Below, piece by piece: positions 16,417-25,522 of a stretch of DNA of 37,501 nucleotides. The translations under genes were made by a program, and so were the position numbers. The notes beneath the pieces are model-generated. The model worked only from the letters and a program-made list of their open reading frames with translations. It was not told the origin of the DNA and did not search any database. Origin of the DNA: an uncultured Clostridia bacterium (GTDB lineage: Bacteria > Bacillota > Clostridia > Christensenellales > Borkfalkiaceae); the NCBI GenBank assembly GCA_944367415.1, contig CALVWN010000036.1:1-37501 (forward strand), read 5' to 3'. Position 1 is the first letter of the stretch. Each line of letters starts with the position of its first letter.

Positions 16417-17181
16417 TTATTCTCCGAAGAGAGGGATTCCGTAGTCGACCCGCTCGAGCATGAGCCCCTCGGCGGGCAGGGTGCGGAAGAGCATATCCCG
16501 CCGCCCCGTCTCCAGCGCCGCGCCGATGTCGGCGGCGTCCGCAATGCCGCATCCGACGGCATACAGCTCGCCCGCGAGGATGCGCACCATGTTGTAGAGA
16601 AATCCGTTTCCCGTGACGCGCAGCTCATACACGGGTGTCCCGCAGACAGACACGGCGTCCGCCGTGATCGCATAGATCGTGCGCACCGTCGTCCTGGCGG
16701 AGGAGCCGGTCGCGCGGAATGCAGCAAAATCGTGCTCCCCCTCAAGCAGGCGCGCGGCGGCGCGCATGAGCTGCAGATCGGGCGCCCCCTCCAGCCGCGC
16801 GGCATAGCGCGAAAGCAGCGGATGCGCCGTCCGCGCGCAGTAAAAGCGATAGCAGTACGTCTTTTTGCGCACGGCGCGCGTGCAGTCAAACCCCGCGGGC
16901 GCCGGCGCACTTCTGAGCACCTTTACGTCGGCGGGAAGGAAGCGGTTGAGCACTTCGGCAAGTTTTTGAGGCGGGACGGGCGTCTCTCCGTCCGTCTGCC
17001 CTACCTGCGCCGCCGCATGAACGCCCGCATCCGTCCTGCCGGAGAGGGTCACGCGCGTCGGCACACCGAACAGCGCCTGCGCCGCCTGCTCCAGTTCGCC
17101 CTGCACGGTGCGCGCATTTTTCTGCCGCTGCGATCCGGCGAAGTGCGTGCCGTCATAGGAAATTTCCAGACAGTAACGCAT
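16417..17181 (-). CDS. truA: tRNA pseudouridine(38-40) synthase
   Basis: Isomerises U38, U39 and U40 in the anticodon arm of tRNAs. 254 residues. It shows the N-terminal LEISYDGTHFAGSQRQ, catalytic D51 in TLSGRTDAGVHA, KKTYCYRFY, HDFAAFRATGSS, and the C-terminal NGFLYNMVRILAGEL, all standard for TruA. A weak GAGG lies before the ATG. It directly follows ecfT, the usual order ecfA1-ecfA2-ecfT-truA in Bacillota. No anomalies. Confidence 0.95.
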   Translation of the reverse strand: MRYCLEISYDGTHFAGSQRQKNARTVQGELEQAAQALFGVPTRVTLSGRTDAGVHAAAQVGQTDGETPVPPQKLAEVLNRFLPADVKVLRSAPAPAGFDCTRAVRKKTYCYRFYCARTAHPLLSRYAARLEGAPDLQLMRAAARLLEGEHDFAAFRATGSSARTTVRTIYAITADAVSVCGTPVYELRVTGNGFLYNMVRILAGELYAVGCGIADAADIGAALETGRRDMLFRTLPAEGLMLERVDYGIPLFGE

Positions 17182-17190
17182 GGGCAGGCC

Positions 17191-18003
17191 TCAATAGGAT
17201 GCGGGCAGGTAGATGCGCATGAGCACCACGCCCGCAATGAGCGCCGCCCCCAGCAAAAAGGCGACCAGGTCGCGCCAGGTAAAGCGCAGTTTTTTATACT
17301 TCGTGCGGTGATCGCCGCCCGTATAGCAGCGCGCGTCCATCGCATCGCCCAGTTCGTCCGCGCGGCGGAGCGCCGAGAGAAGGAGCGGGACGAGAATGGG
17401 AATGGTCGCCTTGACGCGCTTGATGATGTTCCCGCTCTCAAAATCCGCCCCGCGCGCCATCTGGGCATTCTTGATGCGGGAGGTCTCGTCCATGAGAACG
17501 GGGATCATGCGCAGCGCAATGCTCATCACGAGTGCGAGCGCATGGACGGGGATGCGGATCCACTTGAGGGGGGTGAGCAGGCTCTCCACCCCGTCCGTGA
17601 GCGACACGGGCGTCGTGGTGTAGGTGAGCATGGAGGAACAGACGACGAGCAGCACCAGCCGCAGCGCGAGGAATACGGAGAAGATGATCCCCTCGAAGGA
17701 GACGCAGAAGATCCCCCACTCCCAGTACACCGTGTCCCCCTTGTAAAAGAGCAGGTTGAGCGCCGTGGTGAACAGCACCAGAAAGGTGACGCCGCGCACG
17801 GCGCGCAGCACTTTGCCGATGGGGATGCGCGCAAAAAAGACGATGAGCAACAGCACAAGCGCACACGCCGCAAGTTCGTAGAAGTTGGTCGCCAGAAAGA
17901 TCGCAACGATGTACGCGATGAGAAAGACGATCTTCAGCCGGGGATCGAGGCGGTGGACAAAGGAATTGACGGGATAGAACTGACCGAATGAGACGTCCTT
18001 CAT
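17191..18003 (-). CDS. ecfT: ECF transporter transmembrane component EcfT
   Basis: Membrane scaffold of group II energy-coupling-factor vitamin importers, connecting the two ATPases with exchangeable S-components. 270 residues with N-terminal FVHRLDPRLKIVF, four or five hydrophobic helices, and the two coupling motifs near the end of the cytoplasmic region: QMARGADFESG and MDARCYTGGDH (usual xRG). The ATG overlaps the ecfA2 stop (ATGA). No S-component gene is present, so substrate specificity must come from S-proteins elsewhere. Confidence 0.94.
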   Translation of the reverse strand: MKDVSFGQFYPVNSFVHRLDPRLKIVFLIAYIVAIFLATNFYELAACALVLLLIVFFARIPIGKVLRAVRGVTFLVLFTTALNLLFYKGDTVYWEWGIFCVSFEGIIFSVFLALRLVLLVVCSSMLTYTTTPVSLTDGVESLLTPLKWIRIPVHALALVMSIALRMIPVLMDETSRIKNAQMARGADFESGNIIKRVKATIPILVPLLLSALRRADELGDAMDARCYTGGDHRTKYKKLRFTWRDLVAFLLGAALIAGVVLMRIYLPASY

Positions 18004-18950
18004 GCCTCGCCTCCTTCATCGCGTTCTTTTTTCGGGTGCGCCGCCGCATAGGCGAGCACCTTTTCGCAGAAGTCCGCCGCCGTGAAGTCGCACTCGATGT
18101 CGATTCCCCGCTCGTGCAGGAGGGATACGAGTTTTGCCGTGAGCGGCACGTCCAGCCCCATCGCGGTCAGTTCCTGCGCGTGGCAGAACAGTTCGCGCGG
18201 AGGAAGGACGTAGCGCACCGTCCCCTCCGAAAAGACCGCCGCGCGCGTGCAGTTTTCGCTGATCTCGTCCATGTCGTGCGAGACGATGATGACCGTCCTG
18301 CACCATTCGCGGTGCAGCTTGTGCAGAAGCTCCATGATCTCCCGCTTGCCGAGCGGGTCAAGCCCCGCGGCGGGTTCGTCGAGGACGAGCACTTCGGGGC
18401 GGGTGACGATGACGCCCGCGATGGCGACGCGGCGCTTCTGCCCGCCCGAGAGATCGAAGGGAGATTTGTCCTTCATCTCCTCGTAATCAAGCCCCACCAC
18501 TTCGAGCGCCGCGCGGACTGCGGCGGCGGTCTCCTCCTCGGAGAGCTTGGTCTCGGAGAAATTCTTAAGGCCGAACGCCACGTCCTCGGCGACCGTCTCG
18601 GCAAAGAGCTGATACTCGGGATACTGGAACACCATCCCGACGCTCCTGCGCAGCGCGCGGAAGTCGGTCTTTTTGTCGGTGAGATCGAACTCCCCCACCG
18701 TGAGGACGGTTTTCGGCGGCAGCGTCTGCCCCTTTTTGGGTTTTTTGGGGCGGTACTTCTTCATCGAAGAGGGCAGGCGCAACAGCCCGTTCAGGTGCTG
18801 CACAAAGGTGGATTTCCCGCTGCCCGTATGTCCGATGATGCCGAAAAACTCCCCCTCCTCGATGGTGAGCGAGACGTCTTTCAAGGCCGCGGTCTCGAAG
18901 GGAGACCTGGGGTTATAGGTATAGGAGAGATGTTCGGCTACGATACGCAT
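18000..18950 (-). CDS. ecfA2: ECF transporter ATPase EcfA2
   Basis: ABC ATPase of the ECF module, 316 residues. Walker A GHTGSGKST, Q-loop FQYPEYQLF, signature LSGGQKRRVAIAG, Walker B VLVLDEPAAGLDP, and switch His in VSHDMDE. An insertion of ~25 residues after Walker A is rich in Lys/Pro (KKYRPKKPKKG) and longer than usual. The start has AAAGGAGAT inside the end of ecfA1 and overlaps it by 13 bases. It acts as a heterodimer with EcfA1. Confidence 0.94.
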   Translation of the reverse strand: MRIVAEHLSYTYNPRSPFETAALKDVSLTIEEGEFFGIIGHTGSGKSTFVQHLNGLLRLPSSMKKYRPKKPKKGQTLPPKTVLTVGEFDLTDKKTDFRALRRSVGMVFQYPEYQLFAETVAEDVAFGLKNFSETKLSEEETAAAVRAALEVVGLDYEEMKDKSPFDLSGGQKRRVAIAGVIVTRPEVLVLDEPAAGLDPLGKREIMELLHKLHREWCRTVIIVSHDMDEISENCTRAAVFSEGTVRYVLPPRELFCHAQELTAMGLDVPLTAKLVSLLHERGIDIECDFTAADFCEKVLAYAAAHPKKERDEGGEA

Positions 18951-19762
18951 TCGGCGATCTCCTTTGCAAGTTCCTGCGCATCCAGCGTATAGCCGACGTT
19001 CATGCCGCCCGCGCGCAGCTTTTCGCAGATGATGCCGATGCGCGGCAGGGCGAGATTGTAGGTGACGAGTTCTTCGCGCCGTTCGAAGATCTCGGCGGGC
19101 GCGCCCTCCATGACGAGTTCGCCGCGGTTCATGACGACGGCACGGTCGGCGAGCAGCGCCTCCTCCATGAAGTGGGTGATGAGAATGACGGTGATGTGTT
19201 CCTCGCGGTTGAGGCGGGTGACGCCGTCGACGATCTCGCGCCGTCCGCGCGGGTCGAGCATGGCGGTGGATTCGTCGAGAATGACGATCCTTGGCATGAG
19301 CGCGAGCACGCCCGCGATGGCGACGCGCTGCTTCTGCCCGCCCGAGAGGCGTGCAACCGTCGCGTGACGGTATTCCTCCATCCCCACCGCCTTCAGCGCG
19401 AAGTCGATGCGCTTTCCGATCTCCTCGCGGGGAAGCCCCACGTTCTCGGCGCCGAACGCCACGTCGTCCTCGACGATGGTCGCGACCGTCTGGTTGTCGG
19501 GATTCTGGAACACGACGCCCACATTCTTGCGGACGTCATAGAGATTTTTCTCCCCGAGCTGCGTGGAGAACACGCAGATCGTGCCCTCGTCGGGGGTGAG
19601 CAGGCCGTTGGCGAGACGGGCGAGCGTACTCTTGCCGCTGCCGTTGTGTCCGAGCACGGCGACAAACTCCCCCTCTTCGACGGAAAAATTCAGATGTCTG
19701 ACGGCGTACGGCCCCTCGTCCTCATACCGGAAGGAGACGTCCGTAAAAGTAATGGCTTTCAT
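18938..19762 (-). CDS. ecfA1: ECF transporter ATPase EcfA1
   Basis: Partner ATPase of EcfA2, 274 residues. Walker A GHNGSGKST, Q-loop FQNPDNQTVA, signature LSGGQKQRVAIAG, Walker B IVILDESTAMLDP (the EcfA1-type ESTAMLDP rather than EPAAGLDP), switch His in LITHFMEEA. A longer frame exists from 19807, but the ATG at 19760-19762 has GGGAG upstream and begins the family-typical KAITFTDVSFRYE. It is the first gene of the operon. Confidence 0.94.
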   Translation of the reverse strand: MKAITFTDVSFRYEDEGPYAVRHLNFSVEEGEFVAVLGHNGSGKSTLARLANGLLTPDEGTICVFSTQLGEKNLYDVRKNVGVVFQNPDNQTVATIVEDDVAFGAENVGLPREEIGKRIDFALKAVGMEEYRHATVARLSGGQKQRVAIAGVLALMPRIVILDESTAMLDPRGRREIVDGVTRLNREEHITVILITHFMEEALLADRAVVMNRGELVMEGAPAEIFERREELVTYNLALPRIGIICEKLRAGGMNVGYTLDAQELAKEIAECVS

Positions 19763-19821
19763 ACTGCTCCCAAGGCGCGTTCCGCAGCACGCGCTGCGGC
19801 ATATCATGCGATGTTTCCCAT

Positions 19822-19850
19822 ATTATACCAAATTGTCTCTCATTTTACAA
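19822..19850 (-). promoter_or_regulatory. Sigma-A promoter of the ecfA1-ecfA2-ecfT-truA operon
   Basis: Minus strand: -35 TTGTAA (19845-19850), 17-base spacer, -10 TATAAT (19822-19827), ~50-base leader to ecfA1. It is divergent from the promoter at 19910. Confidence 0.75.
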
Positions 19851-19909
19851 TGAAAACACCGTGATATTTTTGTAAAAGCGGCGCCGCGACACAATTTTCT
19901 CCCACGCTA

Positions 19910-19938
19910 TTGACAATTCCCCGCAGCGGAACTATAAT
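19910..19938 (+). promoter_or_regulatory. Full-consensus sigma-A promoter of the LRR lipoprotein gene
   Basis: TTGACA (19910-19915), exactly 17 bases, TATAAT (19933-19938). Both hexamers are perfect, predicting strong expression. Confidence 0.85.
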
Positions 19939-19973
19939 GCAAATACAAAATCGATGACCGATCGGGGGTGATC

Positions 19974-21713
19974 ATGAAAAAACTCTTTGCCGCGGCGGCG
20001 ATGCTTGCCGCCCTGCTCTCCGGCGCGCTGTGCGCGTGCAGCGGTTCGGACGCGGGGATCGCATACGTTCTTTCGCCGTCGGAGGATTGTTATTACGCTG
20101 CCATCGGCGACAGGGCAAGTCTTTCCGCCGATCTGCACATTCCCGAACAGCACGAGGGGCTGCCCGTCGTGCTTGCCCCCGGTGCATTCGAGGACTGCGA
20201 CACGATCGAGCGCGTCACCATCGACGGCGCCGCGCAAGGCTGCGTGCCGAAGGACGCCTTCCGCGGATGCGACGGCCTGCAGCGCGTCACCATCCGCATC
20301 GAGGGGGTGACCATCGATCCGTACGCCTTTGCGGATTGCCCCGCCCTCACCGCCGTCACCTTCCCCGCCGACGCACGATCCGTCAGCGGAAAGGCGTTTC
20401 TCGGGAGCGGCACGCCCACGTTCGCGCTCACGGGGGAGGGCGACAACTACGCCGTCGTCGACGGCTGTCTCCTGGAGACCGACTTCAACCGATACGTCTA
20501 TGTCCCCTCTCCCGACCGCCTGCCCTCCGGCACGCAGGACATCTCCGAGGAGCTGTTTGCGGACAGAACCGACCTCACGACTGCAAATATCCCCTTCGGC
20601 GTCACATACATCGGCAGAAATGCCTTTTCGGGCTGCACCGCCCTCACCTCCGTCACCCTGCCCGCCACGCTCTCTGCCATCGATGAGGGCGCCTTTTCGG
20701 GCTGCACCTCTCTCGCCTCCGTCGTCATCCCCGAAAGCGTCACGCAGATCGCTTCCTTTGCCTTCGCACGATGCACCGCCCTCTCCGGGATCGAACTGAA
20801 CGGCTCGCCCGAGCGCGTGGGCGAATACGCCTTTTCGGACACCGCCTATGCGGAAGATCCGGAAAACTGGCAGGACGGGGCGCTGTATCTCGGCACCTGC
20901 CTGTATGCGACGAACGACGACATCCCCGCCGACTATACGCTGCGCGCGGGAACGACCTGCACGGCGGACGGGATATTTTCCGAAAGTCCCGCGCTCGCGT
21001 TGCTCACCTTCCCCGACTCGATGCGCACGATCGGCTCGTACGTCGCCGTCGCGTGTCCCCGTCTGCTGCGCGTGGATACAGGCAACGGCGTGCGGAAGAT
21101 CGGCATCGGCAGCTTCAACGACTGCCCCCGTCTCGTCAGCCTCACCGTCGGCATCCTCGTGCGCGAATTTTACCTGCCCAAAAACCTTCCCGCTCTCACC
21201 GAGCTGTACAACACCTCCGGCCTGACGATCTACACGGCGGACAAGCTCTCGCTGTACGACATCCATACAGACCGCAGCGAGCCGAGCGCGCTCTTTGAAC
21301 GGGAGGGGTTCATCTTTCATCGGGGCACCCGTCTTACGCTCATCGTCAACACGGGCGAACAGGAGCGCATCGCGCAGTTCCCCGATCTCGGCGAACCGTA
21401 CAACATCGGCGGCAACGCAATGGCCGGCGCGGATACCGCCGGGACGCTCACGCTGCCCGAGGGCGTCTCGGAGATCGCCGATCATGCCTTCCGGGGATGC
21501 TCGATGCGCGAAGTCGTCATTCCCGCCTCCTGCAACGAGATCGGAACGGGCGCGTTCGAAGACTGTGGCGCCCTTGAGACGGCGCACTTTGCGGCGCCTG
21601 CGGGATGGCGGTACGGAGGCAGTCTGCCCGATCATGACATGAGCGATCCCGCCGAAGCGGCGCAAAGACTCACGCAGATGTCGGCAATGCGCTGGATCCG
21701 CGTTTCGCCCTGA
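19974..21713 (+). CDS. Surface lipoprotein with BspA-type leucine-rich repeats
   Basis: 579 residues. The N-terminus MKKLFAAAAMLAALLSGALC followed by ACSG is a lipoprotein-type signal, with LCAC the likely lipobox. The rest is LRR_5 (BspA-like) repeats, for example GAFEDCDTIERVTIDG, NAFSGCTALTSVTLPATL, GAFSGCTSLASVVIP and HAFRGCSMREVVIP, separated by a middle section with degenerate repeats. Such proteins sit on the outside of gut bacteria and bind host or other surfaces (family knowledge); the ligand is not predictable. The ATG at 19974 follows GGGGGTG; a GTG two codons earlier overlaps that site and is less likely. It is monocistronic, with a consensus promoter and a terminator. Confidence 0.85.
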   Translation: MKKLFAAAAMLAALLSGALCACSGSDAGIAYVLSPSEDCYYAAIGDRASLSADLHIPEQHEGLPVVLAPGAFEDCDTIERVTIDGAAQGCVPKDAFRGCDGLQRVTIRIEGVTIDPYAFADCPALTAVTFPADARSVSGKAFLGSGTPTFALTGEGDNYAVVDGCLLETDFNRYVYVPSPDRLPSGTQDISEELFADRTDLTTANIPFGVTYIGRNAFSGCTALTSVTLPATLSAIDEGAFSGCTSLASVVIPESVTQIASFAFARCTALSGIELNGSPERVGEYAFSDTAYAEDPENWQDGALYLGTCLYATNDDIPADYTLRAGTTCTADGIFSESPALALLTFPDSMRTIGSYVAVACPRLLRVDTGNGVRKIGIGSFNDCPRLVSLTVGILVREFYLPKNLPALTELYNTSGLTIYTADKLSLYDIHTDRSEPSALFEREGFIFHRGTRLTLIVNTGEQERIAQFPDLGEPYNIGGNAMAGADTAGTLTLPEGVSEIADHAFRGCSMREVVIPASCNEIGTGAFEDCGALETAHFAAPAGWRYGGSLPDHDMSDPAEAAQRLTQMSAMRWIRVSP

Positions 21714-21717
21714 CCCC

Positions 21718-21750
21718 TTTCCCCTCCCCGGCGGCGGAGGGGAAATTTCT
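21718..21750 (+). terminator. Intrinsic terminator of the LRR lipoprotein gene
   Basis: Arms TTTCCCCTCC (21718-21727) and GGAGGGGAAA (21736-21745), 8-base loop, then TTTCTTTT. Confidence 0.8.
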
Positions 21751-21784
21751 TTTGCAAAAGGGTGAATTTTTTCACGATTGGGGG

Positions 21785-21813
21785 TTGACTTGTCCGAAGA
21801 AAACATTTATAAT
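21785..21813 (+). promoter_or_regulatory. Sigma-A promoter of the PFOR gene
   Basis: TTGACT (21785-21790), 17-base spacer, TATAAT (21808-21813). A second TATAAT at 21865-21870 has a weak TTGCGC 18 bases upstream and could be an additional start. GGAGG (21877-21881) precedes the ATG. Confidence 0.8.
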
Positions 21814-21888
21814 AAATGTGTGCGTGTAAAAGCGCTCTTTTTGCGCGCGCCGAAACTTTGAAACTATAATATTTATGGAGGTTTTTCG

Positions 21889-24800
21889 ATGACCAAAATG
21901 ACGATTGACGGCAATACCGCCGCATCGCACGTCGCGTATGCTTTCTCGGAAGTCGCGGCGATCTACCCCATCACCCCATCTTCGCCGATGGCGGAGTCTG
22001 CGGATGAATGGGCGACCCAGGGAAGGCTGAATATGTGGGGACAGAAGCTCCGCATTGCAGAGATGCAGTCGGAGGGCGGCGCCGCCGGCGCCGTGCACGG
22101 TTCCCTCTCCGCAGGTGCGCTCACGACGACGTACACCGCTTCGCAGGGACTGCTCCTCATGATCCCCAATATGTATAAGATCTCGGGCGAGCTGCTCCCG
22201 ATGGTCATGCACGTCTCGGCGCGCGCCATCGCCGCGCACTCGCTGAACATCTTCGGCGATCACCAGGACGTCATGGCGTGCCGTCAGACGGGCTTTGCGA
22301 TGATCGCAGGCTGCTCGGTGCAGGAGGTCATGGATCTCGCGCTCGTCGCACACCTCTCCACCCTGCGCGCACGCGTCCCCTTCATCAACTTCTTTGACGG
22401 CTTCCGTACCTCGCACGAGGTCGCCAAGATCGACGTCATTTCCTATGAAGAGATGAAGGCGATCTTCGACAAGAAGGGACTTGCAAAGGACGTCGCGGAA
22501 TTCCGCGCACGCGCCCTCAACCCCGAGCACCCCGTCCAGCGCGGCACCGCGCAGAACGGCGACACCTACTTCCAGAACCGCGAGACCGCGAACAGCTACT
22601 ATCTCGCCGCTCCCGCCATCGTGCAGGAGATGATGGATGAAGTGTCCGCGCTCACCGGCAGAAGCTATCACCTCTTCGACTACGTCGGCGCACCCGATGC
22701 GGAAGAAGTCATCGTCATCATGGGTTCGGGCGCCGAGACGGTGGAGGAATCCATCAACAAGCTCAACGCGATGGGCAAAAAGTACGGCCTCATCAAAGTG
22801 CGCCTCTATCGCCCCTTCGTCTCCGACGCGTTCGTCGCGGCAATTCCCGCGACCTGCAAGAAGATCGCCGTCCTCGACAGAACGAAGGAGCCCGGGTCGC
22901 TGGGCGAGCCGCTCTACCTCGACGTCTGCACCGCACTTCTCGAGAAGGGCAAGAAGGACATCACGGTCGTCGGCGGCAGATACGGCCTCGGCAGCAAGGA
23001 GTTCAACCCCTCGATGGTGCTCTCCGTCTATAAGAACCTCGAGAAGGACGAGCCCAAGAACCACTTCACCGTGGGCATCTACGAGGATGTGACCAACTCC
23101 TCTCTCGACTTCTCCGAAAAATTCGACGCGGCGCCCGCAGGCTCGACGAGCTGCAAGTTCTACGGTCTCGGTTCGGACGGCACGGTCGGCGCGAACAAGA
23201 ACTCCATCAAGATCATCGGCGACCACACCGATATGTATGCGCAGGCGTACTTCTTCTATGATTCCAAGAAGTCGGGCGGCATCACGGTCTCCCACCTTCG
23301 CTTCGGCAAGACGCCCATCCAGTCGGAATACCTCATCGACGCGGCGGACTTCATCGCCTGCCACAACCCCTCCTACGTCATCCGCTATGACATGGTGAGC
23401 GACCTCAAGGAAGGCGGATCCTTCCTTCTGAACGCGCCCTGGACGACGGTCGAGGAACTGGACGCCAACCTTCCCGCAAAGGTCAAGAACGCCCTTGCGA
23501 AGAAGCACGCAAAGCTCTATGTCATCGACGCGATCTCCGTCGCGGGCAAGCTGGGGCTGGGCAACAGAACGAACACCATTCTTCAGTCGGCGTTCTTCCT
23601 CATCAATGAGCAGATCATGCCCTACACGGAGGCAGTCGATCTCATGAAGAAGATGGCGTACAAGTCCTTCGCGAGAAAGGGCGACGCCGTCGTGCAGATG
23701 AACTATGCCGCGATCGACTCCGCGAAGGAGCACCTCGTCAAGATCGACATCCCCGAGAGCTGGGCAACCACCACCGAGGGCGCCGAGATGGTCAAGCTCG
23801 CGGACAACGAATACTTCAAGGACGTCATCGCTCCCATCCTCGCGCTCGAGGGCGACAAACTTCCTTCCTCCGCCTTCAACGCGGACGGTTCCGTTCCCAC
23901 GGGCACCACGAAGTTCGAGAAGCGCGGCGTCGCCGTCATGGTTCCCAAGTGGATCAAGGAAAACTGCGTACAGTGCAACCAGTGCTCCTTCGTCTGCCCG
24001 CACGCCTGCATCCGTCCCGCGCTCGTCGCAGACGGCGCGGACAAGCCCGCAGCGTTTGACACCAAGCCCGCGCTCGGCGTCAAGGGTTACGGCTTCCGTA
24101 TGCAGGTCTCACCGCTCGACTGCATGGGCTGCGGCGTCTGCGCGGACGTCTGCCCCGGCATGAAGGGCAACAAGGCGCTCGTCATGACCCCCTTCGAGGA
24201 AATGGAGACGGAAGAGGCGAAGAACTGGGAGTACGCCGTCGATCTGCCCGAAGTCGATCTCTCCGAGGTCAAGATGGCGGACGTCAAGAAGAGCCAGTTC
24301 ACGCCTTCCCTCTTTGAGTTCTCGGGCGCCTGCGCAGGCTGCGGCGAGACGCCTTACGTCAAGGTCGTCACCCAGCTCTTCGGCGATCGCATGATCATCG
24401 CCAACGCGACGGGCTGCTCCTCCATCTACGGCGGTTCCTCCCCTACCTGCCCCTACACGGTCAACAAGCAGGGTCACGGCCCCGCATGGGCGAACTCGCT
24501 GTTCGAGGACAACGCGGAGTTCGGCTACGGCATGAACCTTGCGTACAAGGCAAGAAGAAACGCGCTCAAAGACAAGGTCGCAAAGCTCGCCGAAGTGTGG
24601 GCAAACTATGAGGAAGGCAAGGCTGCCTGCGAGGCATGGATCGCGGGCATGGACGACGCAGAGGCAAGCAAGAAGGCGGCGGCTGCGCTCGTGAAGTGCT
24701 GCGAGAGCTGCAAGGAGTGTGGCTGCGATGCGGACGCGCTCGTCAAGGAAGTGCTTGCGGACAAGGATTGCCTCGTCAAGAAGTCCTTCTGGATCATCGG

Positions 24801-25425
24801 CGGCGACGGCTGGGCGTATGACATCGGCTACGGCGGACTCGACCACGTTCTTGCCTCCGGCGAGGACGTCAACGTGCTCGTGCTTGACACCGAGGTGTAC
24901 TCCAACACGGGCGGACAGGCTTCCAAGTCGACGCCCATCGGCGCGGTCGCGAAGTTCGCTTCCTCCGGTAAGCGCGTCAAGAAGAAGGATCTGGGCATGA
25001 TCGCCGCGACGTACGGCTATGTCTATGTCGCACAGTGCGCGATGGGCGCGGACAAGAACCAGCTCGTCAAGGCACTCAAGGAAGCCGAGGCATACCACGG
25101 GCCTTCCCTCATCATCTGCTACGCGCCCTGCATCAACCACGGCATCAAGATGGCGAAGTCGCAGTCCGAAGAGAAGGCGGCGGTCGAGTGCGGTTACTGG
25201 CAGCTCTATCGCTACAATCCAGAACTCAAGGCGAAGGGCGAGAACCCCTTCACCCTCGACTCGAAGGATCCCACGGGCGACTACCAGGCGTTCATCCTCG
25301 GCGAGACGCGCTATGCTTCGCTGAAGAAGACGCAGCCCGCCATCGCGGACGAACTCTTCAAGGAGACGGAAGAATCCTCGAAGGAGCGCCTTGCAGGTTA
25401 CAAGCACATGGCTGGCAAGGACTAA
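21889..25425 (+). CDS. nifJ: Pyruvate:ferredoxin (flavodoxin) oxidoreductase
   Basis: Oxidises pyruvate with CoA to acetyl-CoA and CO2, reducing ferredoxin; the key enzyme of anaerobic pyruvate metabolism. 1178 residues, the full single-chain length. Domain I has YPITPSSPMAE. The 2x4Fe-4S domain has CVQCNQCSFVCP (C693, 696, 699, 703) and CMGCGVCADVCPG (C745, 748, 751, 755). The TPP domain carries proximal-cluster cysteines C815, C818, C843 and C1081, plus GGDGWAYDIGYGG and the YSNTGGQASKSTP loop. An extra Cys-rich run (C937-C946) precedes the TPP motif. It is monocistronic between strong promoter and double terminator; highly biased codon use (mostly GGC, AAG, CTC) suggests abundant expression. 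Confidence 0.97.
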   Translation: MTKMTIDGNTAASHVAYAFSEVAAIYPITPSSPMAESADEWATQGRLNMWGQKLRIAEMQSEGGAAGAVHGSLSAGALTTTYTASQGLLLMIPNMYKISGELLPMVMHVSARAIAAHSLNIFGDHQDVMACRQTGFAMIAGCSVQEVMDLALVAHLSTLRARVPFINFFDGFRTSHEVAKIDVISYEEMKAIFDKKGLAKDVAEFRARALNPEHPVQRGTAQNGDTYFQNRETANSYYLAAPAIVQEMMDEVSALTGRSYHLFDYVGAPDAEEVIVIMGSGAETVEESINKLNAMGKKYGLIKVRLYRPFVSDAFVAAIPATCKKIAVLDRTKEPGSLGEPLYLDVCTALLEKGKKDITVVGGRYGLGSKEFNPSMVLSVYKNLEKDEPKNHFTVGIYEDVTNSSLDFSEKFDAAPAGSTSCKFYGLGSDGTVGANKNSIKIIGDHTDMYAQAYFFYDSKKSGGITVSHLRFGKTPIQSEYLIDAADFIACHNPSYVIRYDMVSDLKEGGSFLLNAPWTTVEELDANLPAKVKNALAKKHAKLYVIDAISVAGKLGLGNRTNTILQSAFFLINEQIMPYTEAVDLMKKMAYKSFARKGDAVVQMNYAAIDSAKEHLVKIDIPESWATTTEGAEMVKLADNEYFKDVIAPILALEGDKLPSSAFNADGSVPTGTTKFEKRGVAVMVPKWIKENCVQCNQCSFVCPHACIRPALVADGADKPAAFDTKPALGVKGYGFRMQVSPLDCMGCGVCADVCPGMKGNKALVMTPFEEMETEEAKNWEYAVDLPEVDLSEVKMADVKKSQFTPSLFEFSGACAGCGETPYVKVVTQLFGDRMIIANATGCSSIYGGSSPTCPYTVNKQGHGPAWANSLFEDNAEFGYGMNLAYKARRNALKDKVAKLAEVWANYEEGKAACEAWIAGMDDAEASKKAAAALVKCCESCKECGCDADALVKEVLADKDCLVKKSFWIIGGDGWAYDIGYGGLDHVLASGEDVNVLVLDTEVYSNTGGQASKSTPIGAVAKFASSGKRVKKKDLGMIAATYGYVYVAQCAMGADKNQLVKALKEAEAYHGPSLIICYAPCINHGIKMAKSQSEEKAAVECGYWQLYRYNPELKAKGENPFTLDSKDPTGDYQAFILGETRYASLKKTQPAIADELFKETEESSKERLAGYKHMAGKD

Positions 25426-25435
25426 AAAACGATAA

Positions 25436-25467
25436 AAAGAACGGCCCGCAAGGGTCGTTCTTTTTTT
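25436..25467 (+). terminator. First intrinsic terminator after PFOR
   Basis: Arms GAACGGCCC (25439-25447) and GGGTCGTTC (25452-25460, one G-U pair), loop GCAA, then T7. Confidence 0.85.
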
Positions 25468-25470
25468 GCG

Positions 25471-25505
25471 CCCTGTCGGAGCATTTTTACTCCGGCAGGG
25501 TTTTT
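25471..25505 (+). terminator. Second intrinsic terminator after PFOR
   Basis: Arms CCCTGTCGGAG (25471-25481) and CTCCGGCAGGG (25490-25500), then TTTTT. With the preceding hairpin it makes a tandem terminator. Confidence 0.75.
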
Positions 25506-25522
25506 CTCTTTCGTCGATCGCG

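Noticed and set aside
15424-17991. 855-codon plus-strand open frame
   Set aside because: It is a shadow of the membrane protein, truA and ecfT genes on the minus strand; no family motifs, and His/Arg-rich as expected for GC-rich antisense frames.
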